Positions 16,549 to 25,951 of a DNA stretch of 46,286 nt are shown in pieces. The DNA lies in assembly GCA_017617495.1 (NCBI GenBank), contig JAFZWD010000057.1:1-46286 (forward strand). The letters run 5' to 3'. Numbering within the stretch: the stretch's first letter is position 1; each line of letters opens with the position of its first letter. Position numbers and translations under genes: made by a program. Origin of the DNA: Bacteroidales bacterium. GTDB lineage: Bacteria > Bacteroidota > Bacteroidia > Bacteroidales > UBA932. The notes beneath the pieces were generated by a model that saw only the letters and a list, made by a program, of their open reading frames with translations, had not been told where the DNA came from and did not search any database.

Positions 16549-17637
16549 ATGGGATTGGCATTAATAGGACTTTCTCTGGAAGAGCTCCAGCGCGAAGCCG
16601 GATTCTGCGGTTTCAAGCCGTTTGTGGCCAGGCAGCTTGCCGACTGGCTCTTCGTCAAGAGGGCCTCTTCGTTCGACGAAATGACCAATCTTTCCAAATC
16701 CGCGAGGGAAATTCTCAAAAAAAACTACCACATCGGGCGGGAAGCCCCGGCGGGCGAAGCCGAGAGCTCCGACGGCACCCGCAAATACCTCTTCAAGGTG
16801 TGCACTCCGCTCGGAGGGTCGCTGGTGGAAGAATCCGCCATCGAGTCGGTGGCTATCCCCGACGGCGACCGCGCAACCCTGTGCGTATCGTCCCAGGCGG
16901 GCTGCAGGATGAACTGCAAATTCTGCATGACCGGCCGCGGCGGTTTCCACGGGCAGATAAGCGCGGCGGACATCATCAACCAGTTCCTCTCCGTCAAAGA
17001 GGCGGAGAGCCTTACCAACGCGGTCTTCATGGGGATGGGCGAGCCGCTGGACAACTACGACAGCGTCTGCAAGGCGATAGAAATCCTCACCGCCCCCTGG
17101 GGCTTCGGATGGAGCCCCAAGCGCATCACGGTGTCCAGCATAGGGGTTATCCCGGCCCTGAAGCGCTACCTCGATGAGCAGAAGTGCCACCTCGCCATCA
17201 GCCTCCACAATCCCTTCGGGGAAGAAAGGGTGCAGATGATGCCGGTGGAGAAGGCCTACCCCATAAAGGACGTGGTCGAGCTCATCCGCCGCTACGACTG
17301 GAGCGGCCAGAGGCGCGTGAGTTTCGAGTACACGATGTTCGCCGGCTGGAACGACGACAAACGCCACGCGGACGCCCTGATCCGCCTCCTCAAGGGCCTG
17401 GAATGCAGGGTGAACCTCATCCGCTTCCACGCGATTCCCGACTTCAAATACGGCACTTCCTCCCAGACGGTGATGGAGGCATTCCGCGACAGGCTCAACG
17501 CCAACGGCATCACCTGCACCATCAGGGCCTCGCGCGGGGAAGATATCTTCGCGGCCTGCGGCCTCCTGGCGGGGGAGATGCGCCGGACGGAAGTCAACTA
17601 TCTGCATAATTTAGAAAACTCCAAGTACTATGATTAG
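16549..17637 (+). CDS. rlmN: Dual-specificity rRNA/tRNA (adenine-C2)-methyltransferase
   Basis: Radical-SAM enzyme that methylates C2 of A2503 in 23S rRNA and A37 in some tRNAs. 362 residues. The radical-SAM cluster motif CRMNCKFC places cysteines at about 119, 123 and 126. GMGEPLDNYD (SAM binding) and ITVSSIGVIPAL follow. The C-terminal catalytic cysteine lies in RASRGEDIFAACGLLAGE. The ATG at 16549 follows the -7 box by 4 nt. The 3' end overlaps the phospholipase gene by 8 bases. Confidence 0.95.
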   Translation: MGLALIGLSLEELQREAGFCGFKPFVARQLADWLFVKRASSFDEMTNLSKSAREILKKNYHIGREAPAGEAESSDGTRKYLFKVCTPLGGSLVEESAIESVAIPDGDRATLCVSSQAGCRMNCKFCMTGRGGFHGQISAADIINQFLSVKEAESLTNAVFMGMGEPLDNYDSVCKAIEILTAPWGFGWSPKRITVSSIGVIPALKRYLDEQKCHLAISLHNPFGEERVQMMPVEKAYPIKDVVELIRRYDWSGQRRVSFEYTMFAGWNDDKRHADALIRLLKGLECRVNLIRFHAIPDFKYGTSSQTVMEAFRDRLNANGITCTIRASRGEDIFAACGLLAGEMRRTEVNYLHNLENSKYYD

Positions 17638-20062
17638 CGCCCGCCGCATATTGCTCCCGCTGCTTTGCGCGCTGATGCTCCTGCCCGCAGGGGCCCTCTC
17701 TGCAAAGGACGAGGGGAAGATCTCGGCCACCAGCGTGGATCCGGGGCGCGATTCGGTGGTGTTTGCGATGATGCGGAAACGCCTTGCCGAAATCCGCCGC
17801 CGCAACCGCCGTCCCACCGTGGCGCTGGTGCTGAGCGGGGGAGGGGCGAAGGGCGCCGCGCACATTGGCGCCCTGAAGTATATCGAGGAGCAGAAGATTC
17901 CGGTGGACGTGGTGCTGGGCACCAGCATGGGAGGCCTCATCGGCGGCCTGTATTCGCTTGGCTATAAGGTAGATGAGCTCGATTCGCTGATGCGCAGCAT
18001 CGACTGGAGCACGGCCCTCACCGACAAGGTGGACCGGCAGTATATATCCTACAGCGTCAAGCGCAGGCGCCAGACCTATGTGCTGAGCATCCCGTTCCAC
18101 TACCGCCAGAGGGATTTCATCGCGAAGGTGGGTGACGGGGTGAGCTACTCGGCAGGAAAAACCGCCGTGCACCTGAGTGCCGGCGCCGAGGGTGAGCCCG
18201 AACGTCCTACCGCGTCCGGAACGGCCCTTCTGGGGCTCCCGGCTGGCATAGCCTACGGCCTTAACGTGGGCAATATGATATCCTCGCTGACGGTCGGATA
18301 CCAGGATTCGCTGTCGTTCGCCGACCTGCCGATTCCGTTCTTCTGCGTGGCCTCCGACATGGTGTCGTGCAAGGCGAAATACTGGAGCGAGGGCCCGCTG
18401 AACGCGGCGATGCGCTCGACCATGAGCATCCCGATTCTCTTCGAGCCGGTGCGCTACAAGGGCATGGTGCTCATCGACGGCGGCACCCGCAACAACTTCC
18501 CAGCGGACTATGCACGCGCAATGGGCGCGGATATAGTGATAGGTGTGGTGCTGGCGGACGACAACTACCGCTACGACCAGATCAACAACATGCTGGACAT
18601 GGTCTGGCAGGCCATCGACATGATGGGCCGCGAGGCATACGAAAAGAACACCTCGATAGTGGACGTGAACATCCATCCCGACCTGCACGAATTCAACATG
18701 ATGAGCTTCGGCAAGGCGGAGGTGGACACCATTATAAGCAGAGGCTATGCCGAGGCCCGCAAGCACGGTAAGGAGCTCGCGCGGATCAGCCGCTACATGC
18801 ACGGCGACACCACCCGCTACTACGCGCCGCGGGCAACCAATATCAGCCAGAACAAGGTAAAAATCAATACGATAGAGTTCGCTGGCGTGCCCAGGGGAGA
18901 CTACCGCCTGCTGGAAAGGGCGGTGCGCCTCAAGCCCGGTTCCAGCGCCGGGGCCGAGGACATTTCGGCGGCGGTGCAGACGCTGTATTCCAAGGACGCC
19001 TTCGAGTCCGTTACCTACAACCTGTTTAACGACGGCGACGGCTACCGGCTCGTGTTCAACTGCGTGCGCGCACCGGTGCACCGTCTTTCGCTGGGAGGTC
19101 GCGCCGACACCGAGGAATACGTTTCGGCAATAGCCAACGTGGGGCTCAACACCAACAGACTGCGCGGTCCCAAGTTCGACTTTACGGCACGCGTGGGCCA
19201 GACATGGTACGGACGCGCTGCCTTCATCCTGGATTCGCCCCACCTGCCCACGCTCAACGTCAGCGGCAGGGCGGGCTACAACTCCGCCGTGGTGGTGCAG
19301 GACGACCATCTGTACAAGGCGGGCTACTGGCGCTGCAACGCGGACGCCTATCTCTCCGGCATGAGGCTGCGCGCCTTCGACCTGCGCGCCGGTTTCCGCG
19401 ACGAGTACTACGCCCTCGATTCCTGGCTCACCAACAGCGGCAGGGCGGTCTCCAAGGACGAAATGTCGCTCTTCAACAAGAACTATCTCGCGCTCTGGGC
19501 AAGGGCCCGCGCCTACACCCTGGACGACAAATACTACCCCAAACACGGCTTCACCGTGGGCGTGGACTACGACTGGATCTTCTCGCCCGAGCAGATTCAC
19601 GTGCTCAAGGCCGACTTCCGCGCGGTAATCCCGGTGTCGCGCTGGTTCGCGATTATCCCCTCGGCTACGACCCGCAACCTCTTCCGCAAGGCGGACCGCA
19701 ACGGCGACGACCTCTTCATGGGCAACTTCGCCGGCGGCACCATGGCACAGCGCTATATGCCGGGGCAGATGCCCTTCATCGGCTTCCACCGCTGCACTAT
19801 GCTCAAGGACTTCAGCGTGGTGTTCAACCTTGACCTGCGGGCCAGTATCTTCAAGAATACCTACGTTTCGCTTCAGGGCGGATACATCAAGGAAGGCACC
19901 AGTTTCGCGCCTAAATTCAAGGCAGAAGAAATGGTCCCGACCTACTGGGGAGCGGCCTTCGAGATAGGTTACGACTCGATTATCGGCCCCATCAAGGCCA
20001 ACGTGCACTGGTCCGACTTCATCGGAATCGGCGCTTACATTGGCATAGGATTCGATTTTTAG
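17630..20062 (+). CDS. Patatin-like phospholipase with C-terminal outer-membrane barrel
   Basis: An exported 810-residue fusion. A Sec signal covers about residues 1-24. The patatin domain (about 60-370) has the oxyanion loop LVLSGGGAKGAAHIGAL, nucleophile Ser99 in GTSMGG and Asp283 of the dyad in LIDGGTRNNFP. The second half has a POTRA-like segment (about 405-475) and a beta-barrel ending in IGIGFDF with a terminal Phe, as in Omp85-family autotransporters of the PlpD type (type Vd). It is thus predicted to present a lipolytic domain in or across the outer membrane. Coupled to rlmN by an 8-bp overlap; recX follows by 2 nt. Confidence 0.88.
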   Translation: MISARRILLPLLCALMLLPAGALSAKDEGKISATSVDPGRDSVVFAMMRKRLAEIRRRNRRPTVALVLSGGGAKGAAHIGALKYIEEQKIPVDVVLGTSMGGLIGGLYSLGYKVDELDSLMRSIDWSTALTDKVDRQYISYSVKRRRQTYVLSIPFHYRQRDFIAKVGDGVSYSAGKTAVHLSAGAEGEPERPTASGTALLGLPAGIAYGLNVGNMISSLTVGYQDSLSFADLPIPFFCVASDMVSCKAKYWSEGPLNAAMRSTMSIPILFEPVRYKGMVLIDGGTRNNFPADYARAMGADIVIGVVLADDNYRYDQINNMLDMVWQAIDMMGREAYEKNTSIVDVNIHPDLHEFNMMSFGKAEVDTIISRGYAEARKHGKELARISRYMHGDTTRYYAPRATNISQNKVKINTIEFAGVPRGDYRLLERAVRLKPGSSAGAEDISAAVQTLYSKDAFESVTYNLFNDGDGYRLVFNCVRAPVHRLSLGGRADTEEYVSAIANVGLNTNRLRGPKFDFTARVGQTWYGRAAFILDSPHLPTLNVSGRAGYNSAVVVQDDHLYKAGYWRCNADAYLSGMRLRAFDLRAGFRDEYYALDSWLTNSGRAVSKDEMSLFNKNYLALWARARAYTLDDKYYPKHGFTVGVDYDWIFSPEQIHVLKADFRAVIPVSRWFAIIPSATTRNLFRKADRNGDDLFMGNFAGGTMAQRYMPGQMPFIGFHRCTMLKDFSVVFNLDLRASIFKNTYVSLQGGYIKEGTSFAPKFKAEEMVPTYWGAAFEIGYDSIIGPIKANVHWSDFIGIGAYIGIGFDF

Positions 20063-20064
20063 CG

Positions 20065-20529
20065 ATGGATGAGCGTGTAAAGAAGGTTCTCTCGAAACTC
20101 GAGGCGCAGTGCGCTAAGCGGGAGTATTGCACCCGCGACCTGCGCGAGAAGGCGCTCAAGGCGCTGGAGGGCGATGCCGATGCCGCCGAGCAGGTGCTGG
20201 AGTCGCTTCGCTCCGATTCCTTTGTGGACGATGCCCGCTATGCCGCCGCTTTTGCCAGGGAGAAGTCGTCCCTGACGGGCTGGGGCCCGATAAAGATACG
20301 CTTCGCGCTGAAGGCCAAGGGCATCTCCGATGCCGATATTTCCGCGGGGCTTGGGGAGATAGACGAAGAGCGGGCGGACGAGCGCCTGGCCAAGCTTCTG
20401 GCCGTTAAGGCGAAGAGCCTCGAGGGGGACCCGCTCTCGCGCTTCAAACTTATAAAATTCGCCCTCACGAGGGGTTACGAATACGATGCCGTGGAAGCGG
20501 CGGTCAAAAACCTTGAATCCAAAAACTGA
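20065..20529 (+). CDS. recX: RecA-modulating protein RecX
   Basis: RecX-family regulator that binds RecA filaments and limits recombinase activity. 154 residues built of repeated three-helix units: EYCTRDLREKALK, then SDSFVDDARYAAAFAREKS (the family's best-conserved stretch), then GPIKIRFALKAKGISD, and a last unit with KLIKFALTRGYEYDAVEAAV. It is not beside recA, which lies about 3.6 kb away on the other strand, but follows the phospholipase gene by 2 nt. The M48 peptidase gene follows by 5 nt. Confidence 0.9.
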   Translation: MDERVKKVLSKLEAQCAKREYCTRDLREKALKALEGDADAAEQVLESLRSDSFVDDARYAAAFAREKSSLTGWGPIKIRFALKAKGISDADISAGLGEIDEERADERLAKLLAVKAKSLEGDPLSRFKLIKFALTRGYEYDAVEAAVKNLESKN

Positions 20530-20534
20530 CTGAT

Positions 20535-21302
20535 ATGAAAAGAATTGCATTATTTATCCTTGCAGCAATGACGCTTGCATCCTGCTCGGCTTCGTATGAC
20601 TCCGCACGTATGCTTCAGGGAGGCCTGAAGATTACCCAGGCGCTCACGATTTCGAACGCTGACATCCAGAGTTCGGTAACAGCTTCCGTGGCACAGCTCG
20701 ATGCGCAGAACACCGTGCTGACATCCGGCAGCTATGTAACCCGCCTTAACAACATTACCAAAGGCCTTACCGAAGTCAACGGTATTCCCCTCAAGTTCAA
20801 GGTTTACAAGACCAACGAGGTTAACGCCTTCGCCTGCGCCGACGGCAACGTTCGCGTTTACACCGGTCTTATGGACCTGATGACCGACGAGGAAGTGCTC
20901 AGCGTAATCGGCCACGAGGTCGGCCACGTGGCACTCGAGCACTCGCTCAATGCCTATAAGAACGCGCTGCTCACCTCTGCCGCACGTGATGCCATCGCCG
21001 CTCAGGGAACAATTGCAAACCTCACCGATTCCATTCTCGGAGAACTCGGCGAGAGCATGGTACAGGCCAAGTTCTCCCGCAAGCAGGAGACTGCCGCCGA
21101 CGACTTCGGATACGACTTCATGAAGGGCGCCGGACGCAATCCCTGGCACATGGCAATGGCATTCGAGAAGCTTCAGAGCGCATCCGGTTCGGCCTCTACC
21201 GCCAATCAGGTGGCTCAGATGTTCTCTTCGCATCCCGACACTGCATCCCGTATCGAGCGCGTGTCCAAGAAGGCTAGCAAAGACGGCTATACCCGTCCGT
21301 GA
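20535..21302 (+). CDS. M48-family metallopeptidase lipoprotein
   Basis: A 255-residue lipoprotein (MKRIALFILAAMTLASC; Cys17) with a YggG/LoiP-like M48 domain. The zinc motif is VIGHEVGHVALEHS with His127 and Glu128, and a distal Glu ligand is probable in SRKQETAADDFGYD. Members act in periplasmic or outer-membrane quality control, cutting damaged proteins. It shares a polycistron with recX and ends in a GTGA overlap with lplA, which implies coupled translation with the ligase. Confidence 0.9.
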   Translation: MKRIALFILAAMTLASCSASYDSARMLQGGLKITQALTISNADIQSSVTASVAQLDAQNTVLTSGSYVTRLNNITKGLTEVNGIPLKFKVYKTNEVNAFACADGNVRVYTGLMDLMTDEEVLSVIGHEVGHVALEHSLNAYKNALLTSAARDAIAAQGTIANLTDSILGELGESMVQAKFSRKQETAADDFGYDFMKGAGRNPWHMAMAFEKLQSASGSASTANQVAQMFSSHPDTASRIERVSKKASKDGYTRP

Positions 21303-22279
21303 AATATCTTCTGAACGACTGCACCGACGCCTGTCGGAATATGGCTTTCGATGAGTTCGCTCTCGAAAGCCTTCCTCTTGACGAACCCGTCTTCTGCCTC
21401 TGGCGGAATGCTCCGTCGGTAATCATCGGCCTTAACCAGAGCGCTTACGCCGAGGTTAACCTGGATTATCTGCGGGAGCACGGCATTGCGCTGGCGAGGC
21501 GCGTTACCGGCGGGGGAGCGGTGTACCACGACCTGCAGAATCTAAATTATACCATAGTAGGCAAGTCCCGCGACCTCAATGCGGACTATCCCGAGTATCT
21601 GCATCTGGTTGCCGATGCCCTGCGTGGCCTGGGTGTCCCGGCCGAAATAAGCGGCCGTAACGACATTCTGGTAGAAGGGCGCAAATGCTCCGGCTATGCC
21701 AAGCGGGTTTGGAAGGACCGCCTGATGGTGCACGGCACCCTGATGTTCGACGTGGACCTTTCCGTGCTTACCCGGGCGCTGTCGGTGCCCGGCAGCAAGA
21801 TGGATGCAAAGGGCATCGCCTCGGTGCGCAGCAGGGTAGCCAATCTAAAGAATTATCTCCCTGATTATAAGGATGTTCTGGCGCTTCGCGATGCTCTGCA
21901 CAAGGCGCTTGCGCGTGGCGACGGCGAGGTGGCCCTCACCCCGGAGCAGAATGCTGCAATCGACCGGATGGCGGAGGAAAAGTTCCGCAGCTGGGACTGG
22001 ATTTACGGCCGTTCGCCATCCACGCAGTTCAAGGCTTCCCGAAAGTTCCCATGCGGCACGGTGGAGGCGGGCTGGACGGTGGAACGGGGCTGCATCGCCA
22101 GGCTCTCCTTTGCCGGCGACTTTATGGGAAATCTTCCCGCAGAAGGCCTCTGCGCAGCTCTGGAAGGCTGCCGCTTTGAACGCTCAGCACTCCTGGAGGC
22201 ATTAAACAAAAACCCCGAACCAGTCTCTTCGTATTTCGACGGGCTCGGGGCAGAAGATCTCGCTTCGCTTCTTATTTAA
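21299..22279 (+). CDS. lplA: Lipoate-protein ligase A
   Basis: Activates lipoate with ATP and attaches it to lipoyl domains of 2-oxoacid dehydrogenases and the glycine-cleavage H protein. 326 residues with family motifs: MAFDEFALES near the N-terminus, ALARRVTGGGAVYHDLQNLN (lipoyl-AMP loop) and GRNDILVEGRKCSGYAKR with the catalytic Lys region. The C-terminal accessory domain is present. The start is GTG at 21299, overlapping the stop of the M48 gene (GTGA). It ends convergently 8 bases into lpdA, whose product is also a lipoyl-complex component. Confidence 0.93.
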   Translation: MKYLLNDCTDACRNMAFDEFALESLPLDEPVFCLWRNAPSVIIGLNQSAYAEVNLDYLREHGIALARRVTGGGAVYHDLQNLNYTIVGKSRDLNADYPEYLHLVADALRGLGVPAEISGRNDILVEGRKCSGYAKRVWKDRLMVHGTLMFDVDLSVLTRALSVPGSKMDAKGIASVRSRVANLKNYLPDYKDVLALRDALHKALARGDGEVALTPEQNAAIDRMAEEKFRSWDWIYGRSPSTQFKASRKFPCGTVEAGWTVERGCIARLSFAGDFMGNLPAEGLCAALEGCRFERSALLEALNKNPEPVSSYFDGLGAEDLASLLI

Positions 22280-23660
22280 GCGCGAAAGCTGTTTCCTTAA
22301 TTATCTCAGACACCGTGGGGTGGGGGAATACCACCTCTTTCAGCTGGTCCAGCGTCATTCCCTGCTCGATTGCGATGCAGGCGGCGCTGATAATCTCGGA
22401 GCAGGGGTTGCCAAGCATATGCACGCCCAGCACTTTGTGCTCCCCGGCGCTCACGATAATCTTGCAGATGCCTTCGCCCCTCTCGTTCTCCGCCACAAAG
22501 CGGCCGGAGTATCCCATGGGGAGTTTGACAACCTCGAAGGCGATGCCCTTGGCCTCGGCTTCCGCCTCGGTAAGGCCGGTTCCGGCAACCTCCGGATTGG
22601 TATAGACCACTCCGGGAATGGCGTTGTAATGCATGCTGTCGGGTTTGCCCAGAATATCTGCCACGGCCACCTCGCCTTCGCGTGAGGCGGTGTGCGCAAG
22701 CATCGAAAAGCCGGTCACGTCGCCCGCGGCATAGACTCCGGGAACGCTGGTGCGCATATGCTCGTCCACCTTGATTCCGTAAGGCCTGCCGGCTGGGTTC
22801 AGCGCCAGTTCCACGCCAAGCTTCTCGAGCCCGAAGCCCTGCAGGTTGGCCCTGCGGCCCACGCTCACAAGTATGCGGTCGCCGGTCACGCGCTGGGTGG
22901 CGCCTTCGGCATCTTCGTATACTACTGTATTGCCTTCGATGGCGGTAACCTTGCAGTTAAGGCAGAAGGTTACGCCCTTCTTTTCGTACTGCTTCTGGAG
23001 CATGGCGCTGATTTCGGCGTCCATCGGGCCCAGAATCTTGGGCAGCATCTCGACCACCGTCACCTTGGTACCGAGAGTGCTGAAGAACGCGGCGAACTCC
23101 ATTCCGATAACTCCTCCGCCAATTACCACCAGCTCTTCCGGACGCTCTTCGAGAGCGAGGATTTCGCGGTTGGTAAGTATTACGTCGCCCGCTTCCTTTA
23201 GCCCGGGAATAGGGGGAACGGCGGCTTCGGAACCGGTGCAGATAAGCAGGTTCTTTGCAGTGTAGACCTCGTCGCCCGCCTGGATGGCAATGCCCTCGGC
23301 AACGCGACCATGGATGCAGGCATCCGCTTCCACCACGGTTACGCCGTAAGCCTTCATCGCTGCACGGACGCCGGCGGTAAGTTTCTTGACGACCTTGTTC
23401 TTGCGGGCCATAATCTCCGCAAAGTCGAAGGATGCATCGGTCGCATGTACTCCGTAATGCTCGCCATTCTTGGCATAATTGTAAACCTTGGCGCTGTAAA
23501 GCAGCGTCTTGGTGGGGATGCAACCCTCGTTGAGGCACACTCCGCCAAGGGTTTTGCGCTCGAAAAGAACGGTAGCAAGACCGGCGGCACCGGCCCTTTC
23601 GGCGGCAACATATCCGCCAGGGCCTCCGCCAATAATCGCCAGATCAAAAAGCTGTTCCAT
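22272..23660 (-). CDS. lpdA: Dihydrolipoyl dehydrogenase (E3)
   Basis: FAD enzyme that reoxidises lipoyl groups in 2-oxoacid dehydrogenase complexes and the glycine-cleavage system. 462 residues: FAD-binding GGGPGGYVAAERA near residue 11, redox disulfide Cys42 and Cys47 in GGVCLNEGCIPTK, NAD-binding VIGGGVIGMEFA, second FAD motif VYAAGDVTG, and the C-terminal HPHPTVSE-like FPHPTVSEIIKE with the catalytic His-Glu pair. It follows pdxA by 2 nt on the same strand and overlaps lplA convergently. Confidence 0.96.
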   Translation of the reverse strand: MEQLFDLAIIGGGPGGYVAAERAGAAGLATVLFERKTLGGVCLNEGCIPTKTLLYSAKVYNYAKNGEHYGVHATDASFDFAEIMARKNKVVKKLTAGVRAAMKAYGVTVVEADACIHGRVAEGIAIQAGDEVYTAKNLLICTGSEAAVPPIPGLKEAGDVILTNREILALEERPEELVVIGGGVIGMEFAAFFSTLGTKVTVVEMLPKILGPMDAEISAMLQKQYEKKGVTFCLNCKVTAIEGNTVVYEDAEGATQRVTGDRILVSVGRRANLQGFGLEKLGVELALNPAGRPYGIKVDEHMRTSVPGVYAAGDVTGFSMLAHTASREGEVAVADILGKPDSMHYNAIPGVVYTNPEVAGTGLTEAEAEAKGIAFEVVKLPMGYSGRFVAENERGEGICKIIVSAGEHKVLGVHMLGNPCSEIISAACIAIEQGMTLDQLKEVVFPHPTVSEIIKETAFALK

Positions 23661-23662
23661 AA

Positions 23663-24751
23663 CTATGCTATCTGGGGTCGGCCGGGACGGTCGGAATGTT
23701 CTTCCTCCGAAGGTTTCTCCACAAGCTTGCCTTCCTGGAGCTTCTGCCAGGCGATGCGGTTGCGGTAGATGTCGATGGCTGCGAAGATGGCCGCGCGCAT
23801 GGAGCGGGGGTCAGCCTCGTCGCGTCCGGCGAGTTCGAAGGCGGTGCCATGGTCGGGGGAGGTGCGCACTACCGGCAGGCCGGCGGTGTAGTTTACTCCG
23901 TCCTCGAAGGCGATGGCCTTGAACGGCGCCAGTCCCTGGTCGTGATACATGGCGAGGGTGGCGTCGAAGTGCTCATAATGTCCCATGCCGAAGTATCCGT
24001 CGGGGGAGAAGGGCCCGAAAGCGAGGATGCCTTCTTCGGTGGCCTTGCGTATTGCGGGGATTATAATTTTCTGCTCTTCGTCGCCAAGGAGTCCGCTGTC
24101 GCCGCTGTGGGGGTTGAGGCTGAGCACTGCAATCTGCGGGCTGCTGATGCCGAAGTCGCGCTGCAGCGATTCGTTCATAAGGCGCAGCTTGCTAAGGATC
24201 TTCTCCTCGGTGATGGCCGCAGGCACGTCCTTGAGGGGGATGTGGCCGGTGACCACGCCCACCTTGAGGCGCTCCGAGATGAGGAACATCGTCACGTCTT
24301 TCACCCCGAATTCCTTCTCCAGATACTCAGTATGGCCGGGGAAGCCGAAGCCTTCGGCCACGATTGCCTTCTTGTTGATGGGGCCCGTCACCAGCACGTC
24401 GATTTCTCCTGCCTTGAGGTCCTTAACCGCCCTTTCGAGCGAAGTGATGGCGGCCTGTGCCGATGCCGCCGTGGCTCCGCCGGGTTCGGCGTAGGCGTTG
24501 TCCGGCAGGCAACTCAGGATGTTCACGCGCTTGGCGTGCGCCTCCTTCGCCGAATTGATGAGGTTGGTGTCCATCTGCTCGATTTCGGGAATCGTCTTGC
24601 GGTAGAATCCGAAAATCTTGGACGACCCGTAAATCACGGGTGTGAACATATCGAGTATGCGGGGGTCGCTCAGTGCCTTGATAATCACCTCGTAACCTAT
24701 CCCGTTACTGTCTCCCTGGGTTATACCCACTATAAGTTTTTTGTCGGTCAT
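23663..24751 (-). CDS. pdxA: 4-hydroxythreonine-4-phosphate dehydrogenase
   Basis: Oxidises 4-phosphohydroxy-L-threonine in the DXP-dependent route to pyridoxal 5'-phosphate. 362 residues. Family features: GITQGDSNGIGYEVI at the N-terminus, metal-binding His in GFPGHTEYLEKEFG, LNPHSGDSGLLGDEE, and a second metal site in MYHDQGLAPFK followed by VRTSPDHGTAFELAG. It lies 1 nt after rnhA and 2 nt before lpdA. A fragment resembling the start of pdxB, from the same pathway, lies about 1.1 kb upstream. Confidence 0.95.
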   Translation of the reverse strand: MTDKKLIVGITQGDSNGIGYEVIIKALSDPRILDMFTPVIYGSSKIFGFYRKTIPEIEQMDTNLINSAKEAHAKRVNILSCLPDNAYAEPGGATAASAQAAITSLERAVKDLKAGEIDVLVTGPINKKAIVAEGFGFPGHTEYLEKEFGVKDVTMFLISERLKVGVVTGHIPLKDVPAAITEEKILSKLRLMNESLQRDFGISSPQIAVLSLNPHSGDSGLLGDEEQKIIIPAIRKATEEGILAFGPFSPDGYFGMGHYEHFDATLAMYHDQGLAPFKAIAFEDGVNYTAGLPVVRTSPDHGTAFELAGRDEADPRSMRAAIFAAIDIYRNRIAWQKLQEGKLVEKPSEEEHSDRPGRPQIA

Positions 24752-24752
24752 A

Positions 24753-25253
24753 TTATCGTAATATTAATTCGTCATGCCCGACGTGATCGGGCATCTCATA
24801 TCCTTCGTCCTTCGGCAGGGCAACTCCGGCCGAATAGGCGGCCACGGCGAGCTGGTCGCAGCGTTCGTTCTCCGGATGGCCCGCGTGCCCCTTGAGCCAG
24901 TGGAACTTGACGTTGTGCTTCTTATACAGCGGCAGGAAACGCTCCCAGAGGTCGCGGTTCTTCTTTTTCTTGAAATTGGTTGCGACCCACTGGTCCAGCC
25001 ACTTCTCTTCCACGGCCTTCACCACATAAGTGGAATCGCTCCACACCTCCACGTCAGCGTGCTCCCAGCGGATGGCCTCCAGGCCCATTATCACTGCCAG
25101 AAGTTCCATCCGGTTATTGGTGGTGCAGGCAAAACCACCGCTCATCTCCTTGCGCAGGGCCCCGCACTTGAGCACGGCGCCCCATCCTCCGGGACCCGGA
25201 TTTCCGCTTGCCGCCCCGTCGGTGTAAAGGTATATGGTGGTGTTTTTCGCCAT
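24753..25253 (-). CDS. rnhA: Ribonuclease HI
   Basis: Cuts the RNA strand of RNA-DNA hybrids, for primer removal and R-loop resolution. 166 residues from the ATG at 25253. The acidic active site is complete: Asp in LYTDGAASGNPGPGG, Glu in TTNNRMELLAVIMGL, Asp in VWSDSTYVV, and Asp in ERCDQLAVAA, with the His loop in WLKGHAGHPENERC. An in-frame ATG at 25262 is possible, but the partial rnhA copy at 34225-34311 starts near the equivalent of 25253. It lies 1 nt upstream of pdxA. Its first codons are duplicated far upstream, see the junction at 34225-34311. Confidence 0.95.
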   Translation of the reverse strand: MAKNTTIYLYTDGAASGNPGPGGWGAVLKCGALRKEMSGGFACTTNNRMELLAVIMGLEAIRWEHADVEVWSDSTYVVKAVEEKWLDQWVATNFKKKKNRDLWERFLPLYKKHNVKFHWLKGHAGHPENERCDQLAVAAYSAGVALPKDEGYEMPDHVGHDELILR

Positions 25254-25279
25254 ACGCGCCATCAAATATCGATATAAAG

Positions 25280-25789
25280 TTATTTTGAGTTGCTAAATTT
25301 AGCAATTATTTCTTCGTACGAAGGCCACATTTTGACTTTTTCTCTCATGTATTCTTTAGGAGGGAAGGATATTGTCTTTCTTAGAGAATCCATATAGGAT
25401 AAAGGAATCCTATATTCGGCATTCATAATAGTGTTCTGAGGCCTCAAAACAATATCCAGACCATATCTATCAATCAGAGAATCAGAAATAATATGAACAA
25501 TTAAACTATCACTCTTGATAATAGACTTCCAAGAATCTAGTTCCCCGGCAACAATCCTTTGTCTCCCACCGCACGCTTTTGCAAAACCTGTGAGACTTAT
25601 AAATTGCTGCGGTGATGTTTTTGGATACTCTTTAATATATTTCTCATACTCCTCGTTAGCAAAGAAATAAATATCCCCCTCTGTTAGATTGACTCCATGC
25701 AGCGAATGATAATACAAAGGAGTCGGGGGGCATGAGCATAAGAGTAAGAGGGTTATGACAATAGATATGAACCGTATACTATGCATCAT
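25280..25789 (-). CDS. Small lipoprotein B of the RHS region
   Basis: A 169-residue lipoprotein (signal with LLCSC; Cys about 20). No known domain is recognised. The C-terminal part, ISFPPKEYMREKVKMWPSYE, corresponds to IPFPPNQSMKHVHMYPSYSE in the lipoprotein at 27140-27670; the two are diverged members of one family. Such small lipoproteins recur beside RHS genes in Bacteroidales, from family memory; a role in RHS export, surface tethering or self-protection is inference. The gene is A+T-rich against its neighbours. It lies 26 nt upstream of rnhA. Confidence 0.75.
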   Translation of the reverse strand: MMHSIRFISIVITLLLLCSCPPTPLYYHSLHGVNLTEGDIYFFANEEYEKYIKEYPKTSPQQFISLTGFAKACGGRQRIVAGELDSWKSIIKSDSLIVHIISDSLIDRYGLDIVLRPQNTIMNAEYRIPLSYMDSLRKTISFPPKEYMREKVKMWPSYEEIIAKFSNSK

Positions 25790-25843
25790 TGTTAAAGTGG
25801 ATAAAAATGGATAATAGGAAACAATTCACCATGATAATTAAAA

Positions 25844-25936
25844 CTACTGTGCCATAAACACGATTGAATGCCTCCATGGGACTAGCTCCAGCACCCCCTT
25901 GATAAAAGGGATCTTATTGTCTTCGACGATTTTCAT
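25844..25936 (-). pseudogene. Fragment resembling the 5' end of pdxB, fused to an unrelated tail
   Basis: A 30-codon frame beginning MKIVEDNKIPFIKGVLE, which reads as the N-terminus of 4-phosphoerythronate dehydrogenase (PdxB, about 350-380 residues when complete). It then runs into LVPWRHSIVFMAQ and a stop. The tail weakly recalls the PWxH start of DUF1016 (YhcG) nucleases, but is too short to assign. It starts 15 nt past the barrel-gene stop. Identification is from memory of family N-termini, without alignment. Too short to be functional; it records a past recombination. Confidence 0.55.
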
Positions 25937-25951
25937 CTGCCGGGATATAAG

